From JBBQRS01 sp038214535 (GTDB lineage: Bacteria > Chloroflexota > Anaerolineae > CG2-30-64-16), in the NCBI GenBank assembly GCA_038214535.1, contig JBBQRS010000010.1:1-64000 (forward strand): a stretch of 64,000 bases of DNA. Direction: 5' to 3'. The notes under the pieces were generated by a model that saw only the letters and a program-made list of their open reading frames with translations, did no database searches and had not been told where the DNA came from. Each line of letters starts with the position of its first letter. Within the stretch, counting starts at the first letter, position 1. The position numbers and the translations under genes are program-made. This document shows positions 15,852-23,020 of the stretch, one piece after another.

Positions 15852-16553
15852 TTACTGCGTGTTGGCAAGGTAACCATCTATGACGGACTGGAATTGCTCG
15901 AAAGGCGCCGCGCCTTCGATCTTCTGATCGTTGATGAAGAAGGTCGGTGTAGACTGGACCCCCTTCTGCTTGCCCTCGTTCACGTCCTGATAGACCTTAT
16001 CCAGGTGCTGGTCGGAATCTACGCAAGGGTTGAACTGCGCCGCATTGAGGCCGAGTTGTTGCCCATAGCTCTTCAGCGATGCTTTACTGAACGCATCGGC
16101 CGATGTGCCTGACCGGCTCATCAGAAGATCGTGATAATCCCAGAAGCGGCCCTGGTCGGCGGCGCATTCCGAAGCATTTGCCGCATCGGCAGATTCCGGC
16201 CCGATAACGATAAAATGCCTGTAATTGAAGCGAACTTTCCCGGTGCTCTCGTACATTTCTCGTAGCTGTTTGCCCTGGTTCAGACCGAACCGTGCGCAGT
16301 GACTTCAGCCAAAATCCGAGAAGTCGGTGATCGTGACCGGCGCATCCGCCGGACCCCAGCTTGTCCCTTCTCCCACGCGAGCCGTCGTTGGGACGGTCGG
16401 TTGGGCAGGTCGGCTTTGCAACAAGATCAAGCCCAGGACCAACACCCCGACTGCCCCGACCAGGGCCAGGAGCAACCAGCGCGAGTTGTTGGACTTCGTC
16501 TTGACTGGCTGCTTGCCGGGCTGCGATTTCGGCAATTGAGCCTTTTTAGCCAT
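15852..16553 (-). CDS. DsbA-like thiol:disulfide oxidoreductase, selenoprotein with Sec83 (UGA)
   Basis: Read through one in-frame TGA (16305-16307), this is a 233-residue membrane-anchored thioredoxin-fold protein. It has a basic N-terminus, a membrane segment (about 26-46), a linker, and a DsbA domain beginning ADAPVTITDFSDFG. The TGA is codon 83, where the first Cys of the catalytic CxxC is expected, giving U-S-H-C (Sec83, Cys86). Downstream features of the family are intact: SECAADQGRFWDYHDLL and the cis-proline loop QSTPTFF. A hairpin with a GGUCU loop follows the UGA. The protein probably makes or shuffles disulfides outside the membrane. The ATG follows AGAGGAG. A plain nonsense mutation is the alternative; Cys position, preserved frame and hairpin argue against it. 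Standard gene callers would split or truncate this gene. Confidence 0.9.
16277..16307 (-). promoter_or_regulatory. Selenocysteine UGA with bacterial SECIS-type hairpin
   Basis: On the minus strand the TGA is followed by 18 bases and then GGTCT (16282-16286), flanked by GGTTC (16287-16291) and GAACC (16277-16281). These form a 5-bp stem with a GGUCU loop. From memory, E. coli fdhF also has a GGUCU apical loop starting 18 bases after its UGA. Weaker pairing (TGC with GCA) can extend the stem downward. Confidence 0.85.
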
Positions 16554-16594
16554 ACGGCGTTTTCTCCTCTACAGGTGATTAGGAAACACGCTGG

Positions 16595-16600
16595 ATTATA
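16595..16600 (-). promoter_or_regulatory. Extended -10 element of the selenoprotein gene
   Basis: On the minus strand the sequence reads TGGTATAAT, a perfect -10 preceded by TG. No good -35 is seen at 17 bases. The start codon is about 42 bases downstream. Confidence 0.6.
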
Positions 16601-16631
16601 CCACGAACGATTTTTGGCAACGAACGCGATT

Positions 16632-16647
16632 TGTCACTTTTGTGACA
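16632..16647. promoter_or_regulatory. Perfect dyad TGTCAC-N4-GTGACA, candidate operator
   Basis: The perfect 6+6 inverted repeat around TTTT lies between two divergent genes, 31 bases upstream of the -10 of the selenoprotein gene and 51 bases upstream of the plus-strand -35. Its symmetry suggests binding by a dimeric regulator. The regulator is not identified. Confidence 0.5.
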
Positions 16648-16698
16648 TTGCACGGGCAAACGCGGGGAGAGACAATTTATATTGACGGACGGCCAAAC

Positions 16699-16727
16699 TT
16701 GCCGTTACCTCGATTTTGCCATAAGAT
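16699..16727 (+). promoter_or_regulatory. Promoter of the polysaccharide gene cluster
   Basis: TTGCCG (16699-16704) and TAAGAT (16722-16727) are 17 bases apart, about 70 bases before the first start codon. Confidence 0.6.
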
Positions 16728-16796
16728 AACCTGTCGCTGCGCCCTGAACACATCTGATTTTGAAGGATCGTTCGGGGAGACAGGTGACAGAGGGCA

Positions 16797-18296
16797 ATGA
16801 CGGCTCCTAATCCAACCCTGGCTGCCGGCGCAAGGCAGCCCATACCCACCGCAAGAATCACGCCTGCTACTGCGAGCCTCTTAGTGCTGTTCGCAGCGCT
16901 CATTGCCGTGATTCCTGTGACGCGGAGTGCGGCCTTGCTCGCGGCTGTGGCGCTTGGCCTGGGCGTCTTGCTGGAACCGGGCCTTGGGGTCATCGTCCTT
17001 GCCGTGGCGCTGCCGTTTGGTTCTTTGGTGAGCCTACCGGGGCTGCCGGCGAATTTCGTGGACCTCTTGGTTGCACTGGTGGTCGGCGCCTGGGCACTCA
17101 AGGGTCTGGCCGCTCGCCGCCTGAGCTTCGCCATTCCGCTGCCGGCCTGGCCGCTGCTGGCGTTCATCTGGGTTGCGGCCCTGAGCCTGACGCAGGCGCA
17201 GTCGTGGCGGGAAGGCGTGCCGGAATTAATCAAGTGGGTAGAGGTCGCGGCGGTCTACATCATCGGTGCGCAAGTGCTCAGCCGTAAGCAGACCTGGTGG
17301 ATGGTAGCGGCGCTCCTGACGGCCGGTGTGCTGGAAGCGACTCTCGGCGCGTATCAGTTCTGGCGACAAGTCGGGCCGGACGCTTTCGTCCTGATGGGTC
17401 GCTTCATGCGGGCCTCTGGCACGTTTCGCCAGCCTAACCCGTATGCCGGCTACCTGGGGTATCTGATACCCGTGGCCGTCAGTCTGACGATTATGGCGCT
17501 TGGCGAGGGAGTCCGGCGGCGCAAGTGGGCCTGGCTGCTGGCCGGCGCGGCGTGCGGCGCGGCGGCGCTGGCGATGATCGCCGGGATCGGGATGAGCTGG
17601 TCGCGGGGCGCGTGGATTGCGCTGGCGGCTGCGTTGTTTGTCGTGCTTGGCTTTCGGAGCCGGCGCGCGGCGCTCGTTTCGGTGATAACGATCCTGATCG
17701 TTGGGCTGCTTCTGGTGATGTTCGGGACGGCGTGGCTGCCGGGGCGCGTGAGCGAGCTACAAACCTATCTCGGGGGATTTGATCCGGCGCAAACAGAAAT
17801 CACGGATGCAAATTTCTCGGTGCTCGAACGCGTGGCCCACTGGCAGGTGGGGTTGGTGATGTTCGGGGATCATCCTTGGTTGGGCGTTGGCATCGGCAAT
17901 TATGCCGTAGCGTATGGGGAGTATGCGCCCCCCCATTGGTATGAGCCGCTAGGTCATGCGCATAATATCTCGATTAACCTGCTGGCAGAAACCGGTCTGT
18001 TGGGCGGCCTGGCGTTCCTGGCCTTCTGGCTGGCACTGGCCGGGGCGGCAATCCGGGCGATGGTGTCTTCCGATCCGGCGCACCGGGCCTACGCCGTGGG
18101 CATCCTTGGGACGTGGGTTTGCGTCACGATTCATGGTGTGTTTGATAATCTGTTCGTGCAACATATGCAGCTCAACCTGGCGTTGCTCTGGGCAGGGCTG
18201 ATTACGCTCGGCGCCGTGGGCCAAATCGTGCCGTCAGCGGGACAGCGAGCGATCTTGCGTCATGACGATCGCGCTTCAGCGATCCAAGAGGTTTAA
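16797..18296 (+). CDS. O-antigen ligase / polymerase family membrane protein (Wzy_C)
   Basis: The 499-residue protein has about ten or more membrane segments and the family's outside loop and core motifs: GTFRQPNPYAGYL, GMSWSRGAW near 260, GDHPWLGVGIGNY and GHAHNISINLLAETGLLGG. Proteins of this family ligate or polymerise surface glycans using lipid-linked precursors. The ligated polymer is unknown, and since Chloroflexota usually lack lipopolysaccharide, a cell-surface or secreted glycan is more likely. AGAGGG precedes the ATG. It leads a run with GtrA, GT4 and a further membrane protein. Confidence 0.82.
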   Translation: MTAPNPTLAAGARQPIPTARITPATASLLVLFAALIAVIPVTRSAALLAAVALGLGVLLEPGLGVIVLAVALPFGSLVSLPGLPANFVDLLVALVVGAWALKGLAARRLSFAIPLPAWPLLAFIWVAALSLTQAQSWREGVPELIKWVEVAAVYIIGAQVLSRKQTWWMVAALLTAGVLEATLGAYQFWRQVGPDAFVLMGRFMRASGTFRQPNPYAGYLGYLIPVAVSLTIMALGEGVRRRKWAWLLAGAACGAAALAMIAGIGMSWSRGAWIALAAALFVVLGFRSRRAALVSVITILIVGLLLVMFGTAWLPGRVSELQTYLGGFDPAQTEITDANFSVLERVAHWQVGLVMFGDHPWLGVGIGNYAVAYGEYAPPHWYEPLGHAHNISINLLAETGLLGGLAFLAFWLALAGAAIRAMVSSDPAHRAYAVGILGTWVCVTIHGVFDNLFVQHMQLNLALLWAGLITLGAVGQIVPSAGQRAILRHDDRASAIQEV

Positions 18297-18297
18297 C

Positions 18298-18798
18298 TTG
18301 GCTGGTCACGTGGTCAATACGCATATGTCACCATTTCTGGATCGAATCGTCCGTCTTCCTGGAATCAACCGTCTGGGGCTTGAAGAGCGTCCGCAGGAAC
18401 TCGTGCGCTTCCTGAAGTTTGCCATTGTCGGCGTCACCGGCATGGTCGTGGACCTGTCTATCCTGACGTTTTCGCGTGAGGTTCTGGGGCTGCCCCTCTC
18501 GATTGCCGTGTTGCTGGGGTTTAGCCTGGCCGTTGTCAGTAATTTCACCTGGAACCGGCTCTGGACGTTTCCTGAAAGTCGGAACCTGCCGCTGGGCCGT
18601 CAGTTGATCCAATTTATCATCGTCAACGTTATCGGCCTGGGCATCAACGAACTGGTTGTGCTCGGTCTTCACCCGGTGTTCTCGGTGGTATTGCACGACC
18701 CGGCCTCTTACCTGGCGGCCAAGGTCATCGCCATTGGCATCGTGCTCTTCTGGAACTTCTTCGTAAATCGGGCCTGGACTTATCGAGATATTCATTGA
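18298..18798 (+). CDS. GtrA-family membrane protein
   Basis: The 166-residue protein has four membrane segments. The motif FLKFAIVGVTGMVVDLSIL opens the domain, and WNRLWTFPES and WNFFVNRAWTY are typical of GtrA proteins, which are thought to flip or carry polyprenyl-linked sugars. The TTG at 18298 is preferred because AAGAGG lies six bases upstream. An ATG at 18262 would overlap the previous gene by 35 bases, and a later GTG or ATG is also possible. The neighbouring ligase and glycosyltransferase fit a role in surface glycan assembly. Confidence 0.8.
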   Translation: MAGHVVNTHMSPFLDRIVRLPGINRLGLEERPQELVRFLKFAIVGVTGMVVDLSILTFSREVLGLPLSIAVLLGFSLAVVSNFTWNRLWTFPESRNLPLGRQLIQFIIVNVIGLGINELVVLGLHPVFSVVLHDPASYLAAKVIAIGIVLFWNFFVNRAWTYRDIH

Positions 18799-18801
18799 GC
18801 C

Positions 18802-19926
18802 GTGCACGTCGCTATTGATTACACGCCTGCCCTGCGGCAATCGGCCGGCATCGGGCGCTATACCAGAGGGCTGGTAGCGGCGCTGGCGGAACTCGATTGC
18901 TCAAACGCGTATACGCTGCTTTCATACGGCGCGGCGATGGATACTCACGCCTGGCCTGCCAATTTCGCCGTCCGTCATATCAGGCTATCGGAGCCAAGCA
19001 TGTCGCGGTTGTGGCACCGGCTGAAAGTTCCCCTCCCCGCCGAATGGCTTGCCGGTCGTTGCGATCTATATCACTCCCCCGATTTTACCTTGCCGCCGCT
19101 GGCGCGCGCCCGCGGTCTGGTGACGGTTCACGATCTGTCGTTTCTCACGATGCCGGAATGCGCGCCGCCTACCCTGCGCGAGTATCTTCAGCGTGTTGTA
19201 CCGGCGTCTGTTGCGCGCGCCCATCACGTGTTGGCGGACTCGTCGAACACCCGCGATGATCTGGTCGCGCTCCTCAAGGTTTCCCCTGAAAAGATCAGCG
19301 TCGTGCCCGGCGGCGTGGAAGACCGCTTTCGGCCGATTGAGGATGTGGATGCGCTCGAGGCGGTGCGAAGCCGTTATGGCCTGCCGTCCGAATTCCTCCT
19401 TTCGGTGGGCACGCTTGAGCCGCGCAAGAACTACCCGGCGCTGATCTCCGCTTACGCCGATCTGCGCCGGCGCACCGGTTTGCCTCACCGCCTTGTGATT
19501 GCCGGCCGGGAAGGCTGGATGTACGAGCCGATTTACGAGCGCGTGGAACAGGAAGACGTCGGCGCGGACGTGCAATTTGTGGGCTACGTCGCCGATGAGG
19601 ACTTGCCTGCGCTGTACAATCTTGCCGATCTATTCGTATACCCATCGCTTTATGAAGGTTTCGGGCTTCCCCCACTCGAGGCGATGGCGTGCGGCATACC
19701 GGTGGTTTGCAGTAACACGTCCAGCCTGCCGGAGACGGTCGGCGATGCAGCGATCACCGTCGCGCCGACCGATGTCAACTCACTGTCTCAAGCGATGGAG
19801 GTCGGGCTGTTCGACTTCGGTCGGCGGGCGCAGGCCATCGAGCGGGGACGGGCGCAGGCAGATAAGTTTGGCTGGGCCGCAGCCGCCGAGAAACTGGCGG
19901 CTGCCTACACCCTGGCGATGGGTTGA
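18802..19926 (+). CDS. Glycosyltransferase family 4
   Basis: The 374-residue GT-B enzyme has an N-terminal acceptor domain beginning with MHVAIDYTPALRQSAGIGRYTRGL and a C-terminal Rossmann domain. SVGTLEPRKNYP (201-212) and the EX7E motif in YEGFGLPPLEAM (Glu285, Glu293) bind the nucleotide sugar. It resembles mannosyltransferases that build surface polysaccharides, but the sugar is not determined. The start is GTG, three bases after the GtrA stop, with a weak ribosome site. Confidence 0.87.
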   Translation: MHVAIDYTPALRQSAGIGRYTRGLVAALAELDCSNAYTLLSYGAAMDTHAWPANFAVRHIRLSEPSMSRLWHRLKVPLPAEWLAGRCDLYHSPDFTLPPLARARGLVTVHDLSFLTMPECAPPTLREYLQRVVPASVARAHHVLADSSNTRDDLVALLKVSPEKISVVPGGVEDRFRPIEDVDALEAVRSRYGLPSEFLLSVGTLEPRKNYPALISAYADLRRRTGLPHRLVIAGREGWMYEPIYERVEQEDVGADVQFVGYVADEDLPALYNLADLFVYPSLYEGFGLPPLEAMACGIPVVCSNTSSLPETVGDAAITVAPTDVNSLSQAMEVGLFDFGRRAQAIERGRAQADKFGWAAAAEKLAAAYTLAMG

Positions 19927-19930
19927 TCTG

Positions 19931-20596
19931 ATGAGACGCGTTCGGTTCACCCGCAATCGGCGGGCAGAGTGGTTGCTTCTGGTGTTTCTGGGGCTGGTCG
20001 GGCTGATCGGCTACTATGGGCCGTGGGTTCCGCATCGCGCCGCCGGATTGATCGTGCTCGGGTTGGATCTGGCGGAATATGTGAAGTTCTTGCCGCAAGT
20101 GGCGGATGGAGAAACTCGGTTGGCGCGTGAGATATTCTATCTCCCGCTCATCGCGGCCAGCCTTGGGGCTTCTTTGATTGCGAGCCGCGACGCGCTGCCG
20201 CGTTGGTCTCGCTGGCTCCTTGCGTTATGTGCGATCCCGTTGGCGCTGGCGATGCTACCCCCTGCCTGGAGTCCCGCTGTTCTGCTCCAGGCGGAATTTC
20301 GCTTGCAAGTGATCGTCATTGCGAGCTGTTTGCTGGTGGTCGCGCTGATCCCGTTGCTGCGCCGCCTTCCAGATCGCGTTATATTTGCCCTGATCGCGGC
20401 GCTCAGTCTCATGGCGGCGCTTGCGCCGACGTGGGGGTTCTTGCAGGTGCTGCCGCCCATCGCAGGGCTGTATAACCACCCGATTGTTCCGGGTTGGGGA
20501 TTTTGGCTCAATATGCTCGGGTTCGGCGTGGCGGCTGTGCTGGCGCTGGCGGAGCTCTTTCGCCCGACGCAACCTGCCTTTCGGGTGCCTCGCTAA
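19931..20596 (+). CDS. Hypothetical polytopic membrane protein
   Basis: The 221-residue protein has a basic N-terminus (MRRVRFTRNRR) and about six hydrophobic segments. I do not recognise a family. It begins four bases after the glycosyltransferase stop, so it probably belongs to the surface-glycan cluster. No strong Shine-Dalgarno is visible, which suggests translational coupling. Its stop codon overlaps the stop of the converging DUF402 gene. Confidence 0.7.
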   Translation: MRRVRFTRNRRAEWLLLVFLGLVGLIGYYGPWVPHRAAGLIVLGLDLAEYVKFLPQVADGETRLAREIFYLPLIAASLGASLIASRDALPRWSRWLLALCAIPLALAMLPPAWSPAVLLQAEFRLQVIVIASCLLVVALIPLLRRLPDRVIFALIAALSLMAALAPTWGFLQVLPPIAGLYNHPIVPGWGFWLNMLGFGVAAVLALAELFRPTQPAFRVPR

Positions 20597-21123
20597 GCCG
20601 GATCAGGGGCCAACGGGCCGGAGATACGACTGGGGTCTATTTGCCAGTTACGGACCAGCGGCGGTGGGAACCGCCCGCGCGAGATGGCTGCCGTTAGGCG
20701 GCGCACGTGGGTCTCTGCCCGCTCGACCTGCGCAGGTTCGAGGTCTCCCGACCGGACCGCGTTCTCAAACGCGTTCTCATTGTGGACTGTCACGCCGCCG
20801 TCGTGGGAAATCCAGATGTCGAGAATCAGATCGTCGGTTCGACACCCATCCTGGTTGCACATGAGCGGCCCGCAAACGTCAATCTGCGTGCCAAGCAGCC
20901 GGCCCTGGGCGTCGTAGTAGCGTTCGATCACCTGATCGTCGCTGAGCAGCCAGAAACGAAACCAGATGAAGCCGTGCTCCGTGACAACATGGTCGGAGCG
21001 CCATTGTGAAGCCGGCGGCTCACCCCATATAATACGCTCGATAAAAACATCGCCCAGCAGTTCGCTTCGGTAGTCGCGGACCGCGGAAGGGTCGCCAAAC
21101 TTGCCGCTTTCTATGATTTGCAC
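20593..21123 (-). CDS. DUF402-family protein, possible nucleotide phosphatase
   Basis: The 176-residue protein matches the DUF402 pattern: ERYYDAQGRLLGTQIDVCGP, then RTDDLILDIWISHDG and an acidic stretch before a helical tail. Some characterised members hydrolyse nucleoside tri- or diphosphates using clustered Asp and Glu; the exact function here is unknown. The GTG at 21123, eight bases after AGGGAG, gives MQIIESGKFG, a likely start. A GTG at 21180 would add 19 residues with three cysteines of uncertain value. It converges with the upstream plus-strand gene with overlapping stops. Confidence 0.7.
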   Translation of the reverse strand: MQIIESGKFGDPSAVRDYRSELLGDVFIERIIWGEPPASQWRSDHVVTEHGFIWFRFWLLSDDQVIERYYDAQGRLLGTQIDVCGPLMCNQDGCRTDDLILDIWISHDGGVTVHNENAFENAVRSGDLEPAQVERAETHVRRLTAAISRGRFPPPLVRNWQIDPSRISGPLAPDPA

Positions 21124-21183
21124 CCGCACGTCTCCCTGGTTTTCGCTATCTGGCCGATCACAACCCCAACAGGCTAACACAGC

Positions 21184-21651
21184 GTGAATGTCATGTCAAC
21201 GCGCCTGACCCGAAACTCCGCGGGCGCAGGGGAACTACCCCCTGCGCCGGGCACATATGCGCTTGTGCTGCGTTTGACCGAACCGCTCCGGCCGGTTGTG
21301 GGATCGCTTGGCGCACGCGAACTTGCGGCGGGCCTGTATGTCTATGTCGGGAGCGCCCACGGCCCGGGCGGACTGCGCGCTCGAGTCACGTGTCATCTCC
21401 GGGCGGACAAACCCACACACTGGCACATTGACTATCTCACGGCCTGTGTGACGCCTTCTGAGGTGCTTTGGGCTGCAAGCGAGCAGCGGCGCGAATGCGC
21501 ATGGGTGCATACGCTTCTCGCCCTGCCCGGCGCATCTGCGCCGATACCCGGGTTCGGCAGCAGCGATTGCGCGGCGCACTGTCCTGCGCATCTGGTCGCG
21601 TTGCCGGAGATGCCCGATCTGCCACGTGTGCTGAACGTTTTGCCCGGATAG
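21184..21651 (+). CDS. DUF123 family protein (GIY-YIG nuclease-like)
   Basis: The 155-residue protein has PGTYALVLRL, GLYVYVGSAHGPGGLRARV and HWHIDYLTA, which define DUF123. GLYVYVGS is a variant of the GIY-YIG nuclease signature, so DNA cleavage or binding is plausible but unproven. GFGSSDCAAHCPAHL near the C-terminus resembles the family's cysteine/histidine site. The start may be GTG 21184 or ATG 21193. Confidence 0.75.
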   Translation: MNVMSTRLTRNSAGAGELPPAPGTYALVLRLTEPLRPVVGSLGARELAAGLYVYVGSAHGPGGLRARVTCHLRADKPTHWHIDYLTACVTPSEVLWAASEQRRECAWVHTLLALPGASAPIPGFGSSDCAAHCPAHLVALPEMPDLPRVLNVLPG

Positions 21652-21665
21652 GGGGCGCGCGCCGG

Positions 21666-22250
21666 TTATGGACGAAAAACAAGCCACATATTGAAGTGGT
21701 CTGCTTGCGACAGGACAGGCTCCGCGCCCGCTGTGGTGAACAACGTGGTGAGGGCGTCCGGGTCAAGGAAGCGACTGCGCATGAGCAACAGCTTCTCACC
21801 GAGGGCAATCCACTTGACGCCGCGTTTCCGAATATCCGGCTCCTCGATGATCACGCGACCCTGCGCCCTGGCGACGCGCAACATCTCTGCGGCCGCTAAC
21901 GGCTGCGCTTCGGACGCTGTTGGCGACACGAAGTGGTGAAAGGCGTCCACGGCGAGGACGCGCTCGAAGCTCTGATTTGCGAAGGGCAGCCGGCGCACGT
22001 CTGCAAGCACACACGCCAGCCCCTTAGCGCGCGCCTGGCGTAACATCTCCAGCGAGCGGTCGCAGATGACGATCTGTACGCCGCCCGCGGTGAGCGACCC
22101 CGCATTACGCCCGGTGCCGCCGCCGATATCCAGGATGCGTTCTCCTGCTTTGGCGTCTACGATGCCCGGCAGTGGGTCGTCTTCCGACCTTGTCAGGACG
22201 CGGTCGTAATAGCGCGCGATCAGATCGAAGTGATCGAAGGTGCGCGCCAT
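21666..22250 (-). CDS. Class I SAM-dependent methyltransferase (UbiE-like)
   Basis: The 194-residue Rossmann methyltransferase has motif I ILDIGGGTGRN (about 39-49), an acidic motif II (VICDRS), ADVRRLPFANQSFERVLAVDAFHH for motif III/IV, and GRVIIEEPD. The substrate is unknown. Its ATG shares one base with the stop of the DUF364 gene (TGATG), so it is translationally coupled and last in the mutS operon. Confidence 0.8.
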   Translation of the reverse strand: MARTFDHFDLIARYYDRVLTRSEDDPLPGIVDAKAGERILDIGGGTGRNAGSLTAGGVQIVICDRSLEMLRQARAKGLACVLADVRRLPFANQSFERVLAVDAFHHFVSPTASEAQPLAAAEMLRVARAQGRVIIEEPDIRKRGVKWIALGEKLLLMRSRFLDPDALTTLFTTAGAEPVLSQADHFNMWLVFRP

Positions 22251-23005
22251 CAGGCGGTGCTCGCGGGGTTGAAGATCGTAAACAGGCGCTTCCCCGCGAT
22301 CTGGCGGAAGTTGGCGCCCTGGCTTACGGCGTCCAACACCACGGGAATGTCTGTGACGACTGTGCCGGAAACGGCGTCAATGCCATAATCAAAGAACAGG
22401 GGCGTCAAGGGGGTGGAAGGCCCCAGCAGCAACACAAACGCGTCTTCCCGCGGCAGCGCCGCGAGGGATTCAAACGTCCCGTTAAGCAACGTCATCCCTG
22501 TGATCGCGACGACATCGGCTTGCGGCAAGAGATGGGGCGCTTCGGTCGCCGGTCGGTCGGACGGCCCCGGATGCAACTCCAGCACCCAGCACTCTTCTGA
22601 AACGGCGCGCAGGTCATCTACAAATGGGAAATGACCGATGACGGCCACTCGTTTACCTTTGCCTCGCTCGAACAGGATTTCGTCCGCGTTACCTTCGCTC
22701 AACGTGTCGGGCGCGGGTTGATAGAGCGCGTTGATGGTCGCCAGGCCGATGCTTCGTTCGGTCTGGCTGTCGGATTTAATGAGACCGGCCAGCCCGGCAG
22801 CCGTCATGCTCTTGAGATTGCCGGCTCCGCGCACGTTGGGGCGGCCATGTTCCCGGCCTTCCGGCGTCAGTGTGGAGGCCAGCCCGGCGGATACGCGCCC
22901 TTGCGTCTCTACGACGACGGCCGTCCAGTGCGCGCCGATTCGCACGTCGAGGACGCGCCCGTCGTTGACGACGCACGCTTCAAGTAATCGGTCTATGATT
23001 TCCAC
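22250..23005 (-). CDS. DUF364/DUF4213 family protein, putative metal-chelation protein
   Basis: The 251-residue protein has an N-terminal DUF4213 part (RIGAHWTAVVVET with a GNLKSM motif) and a C-terminal DUF364 Rossmann-like part (RVAVIGHFPFVDDL, ADVVAITGMTLLNGT, LGPSTPLTPLFFDYGID). The family has been linked to heavy-metal chelation or corrinoid-related functions, without firm biochemistry. It starts 15 bases after mutS. Confidence 0.72.
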   Translation of the reverse strand: MEIIDRLLEACVVNDGRVLDVRIGAHWTAVVVETQGRVSAGLASTLTPEGREHGRPNVRGAGNLKSMTAAGLAGLIKSDSQTERSIGLATINALYQPAPDTLSEGNADEILFERGKGKRVAVIGHFPFVDDLRAVSEECWVLELHPGPSDRPATEAPHLLPQADVVAITGMTLLNGTFESLAALPREDAFVLLLGPSTPLTPLFFDYGIDAVSGTVVTDIPVVLDAVSQGANFRQIAGKRLFTIFNPASTA

Positions 23006-23020
23006 GTGATGATTTCCTGT

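Noticed and set aside
15852..16553. A pseudogene broken by a nonsense codon
   Set aside because: The only break is a TGA exactly at the redox Cys codon, the frame is otherwise intact on both sides, and a SECIS-type hairpin follows at the right distance.
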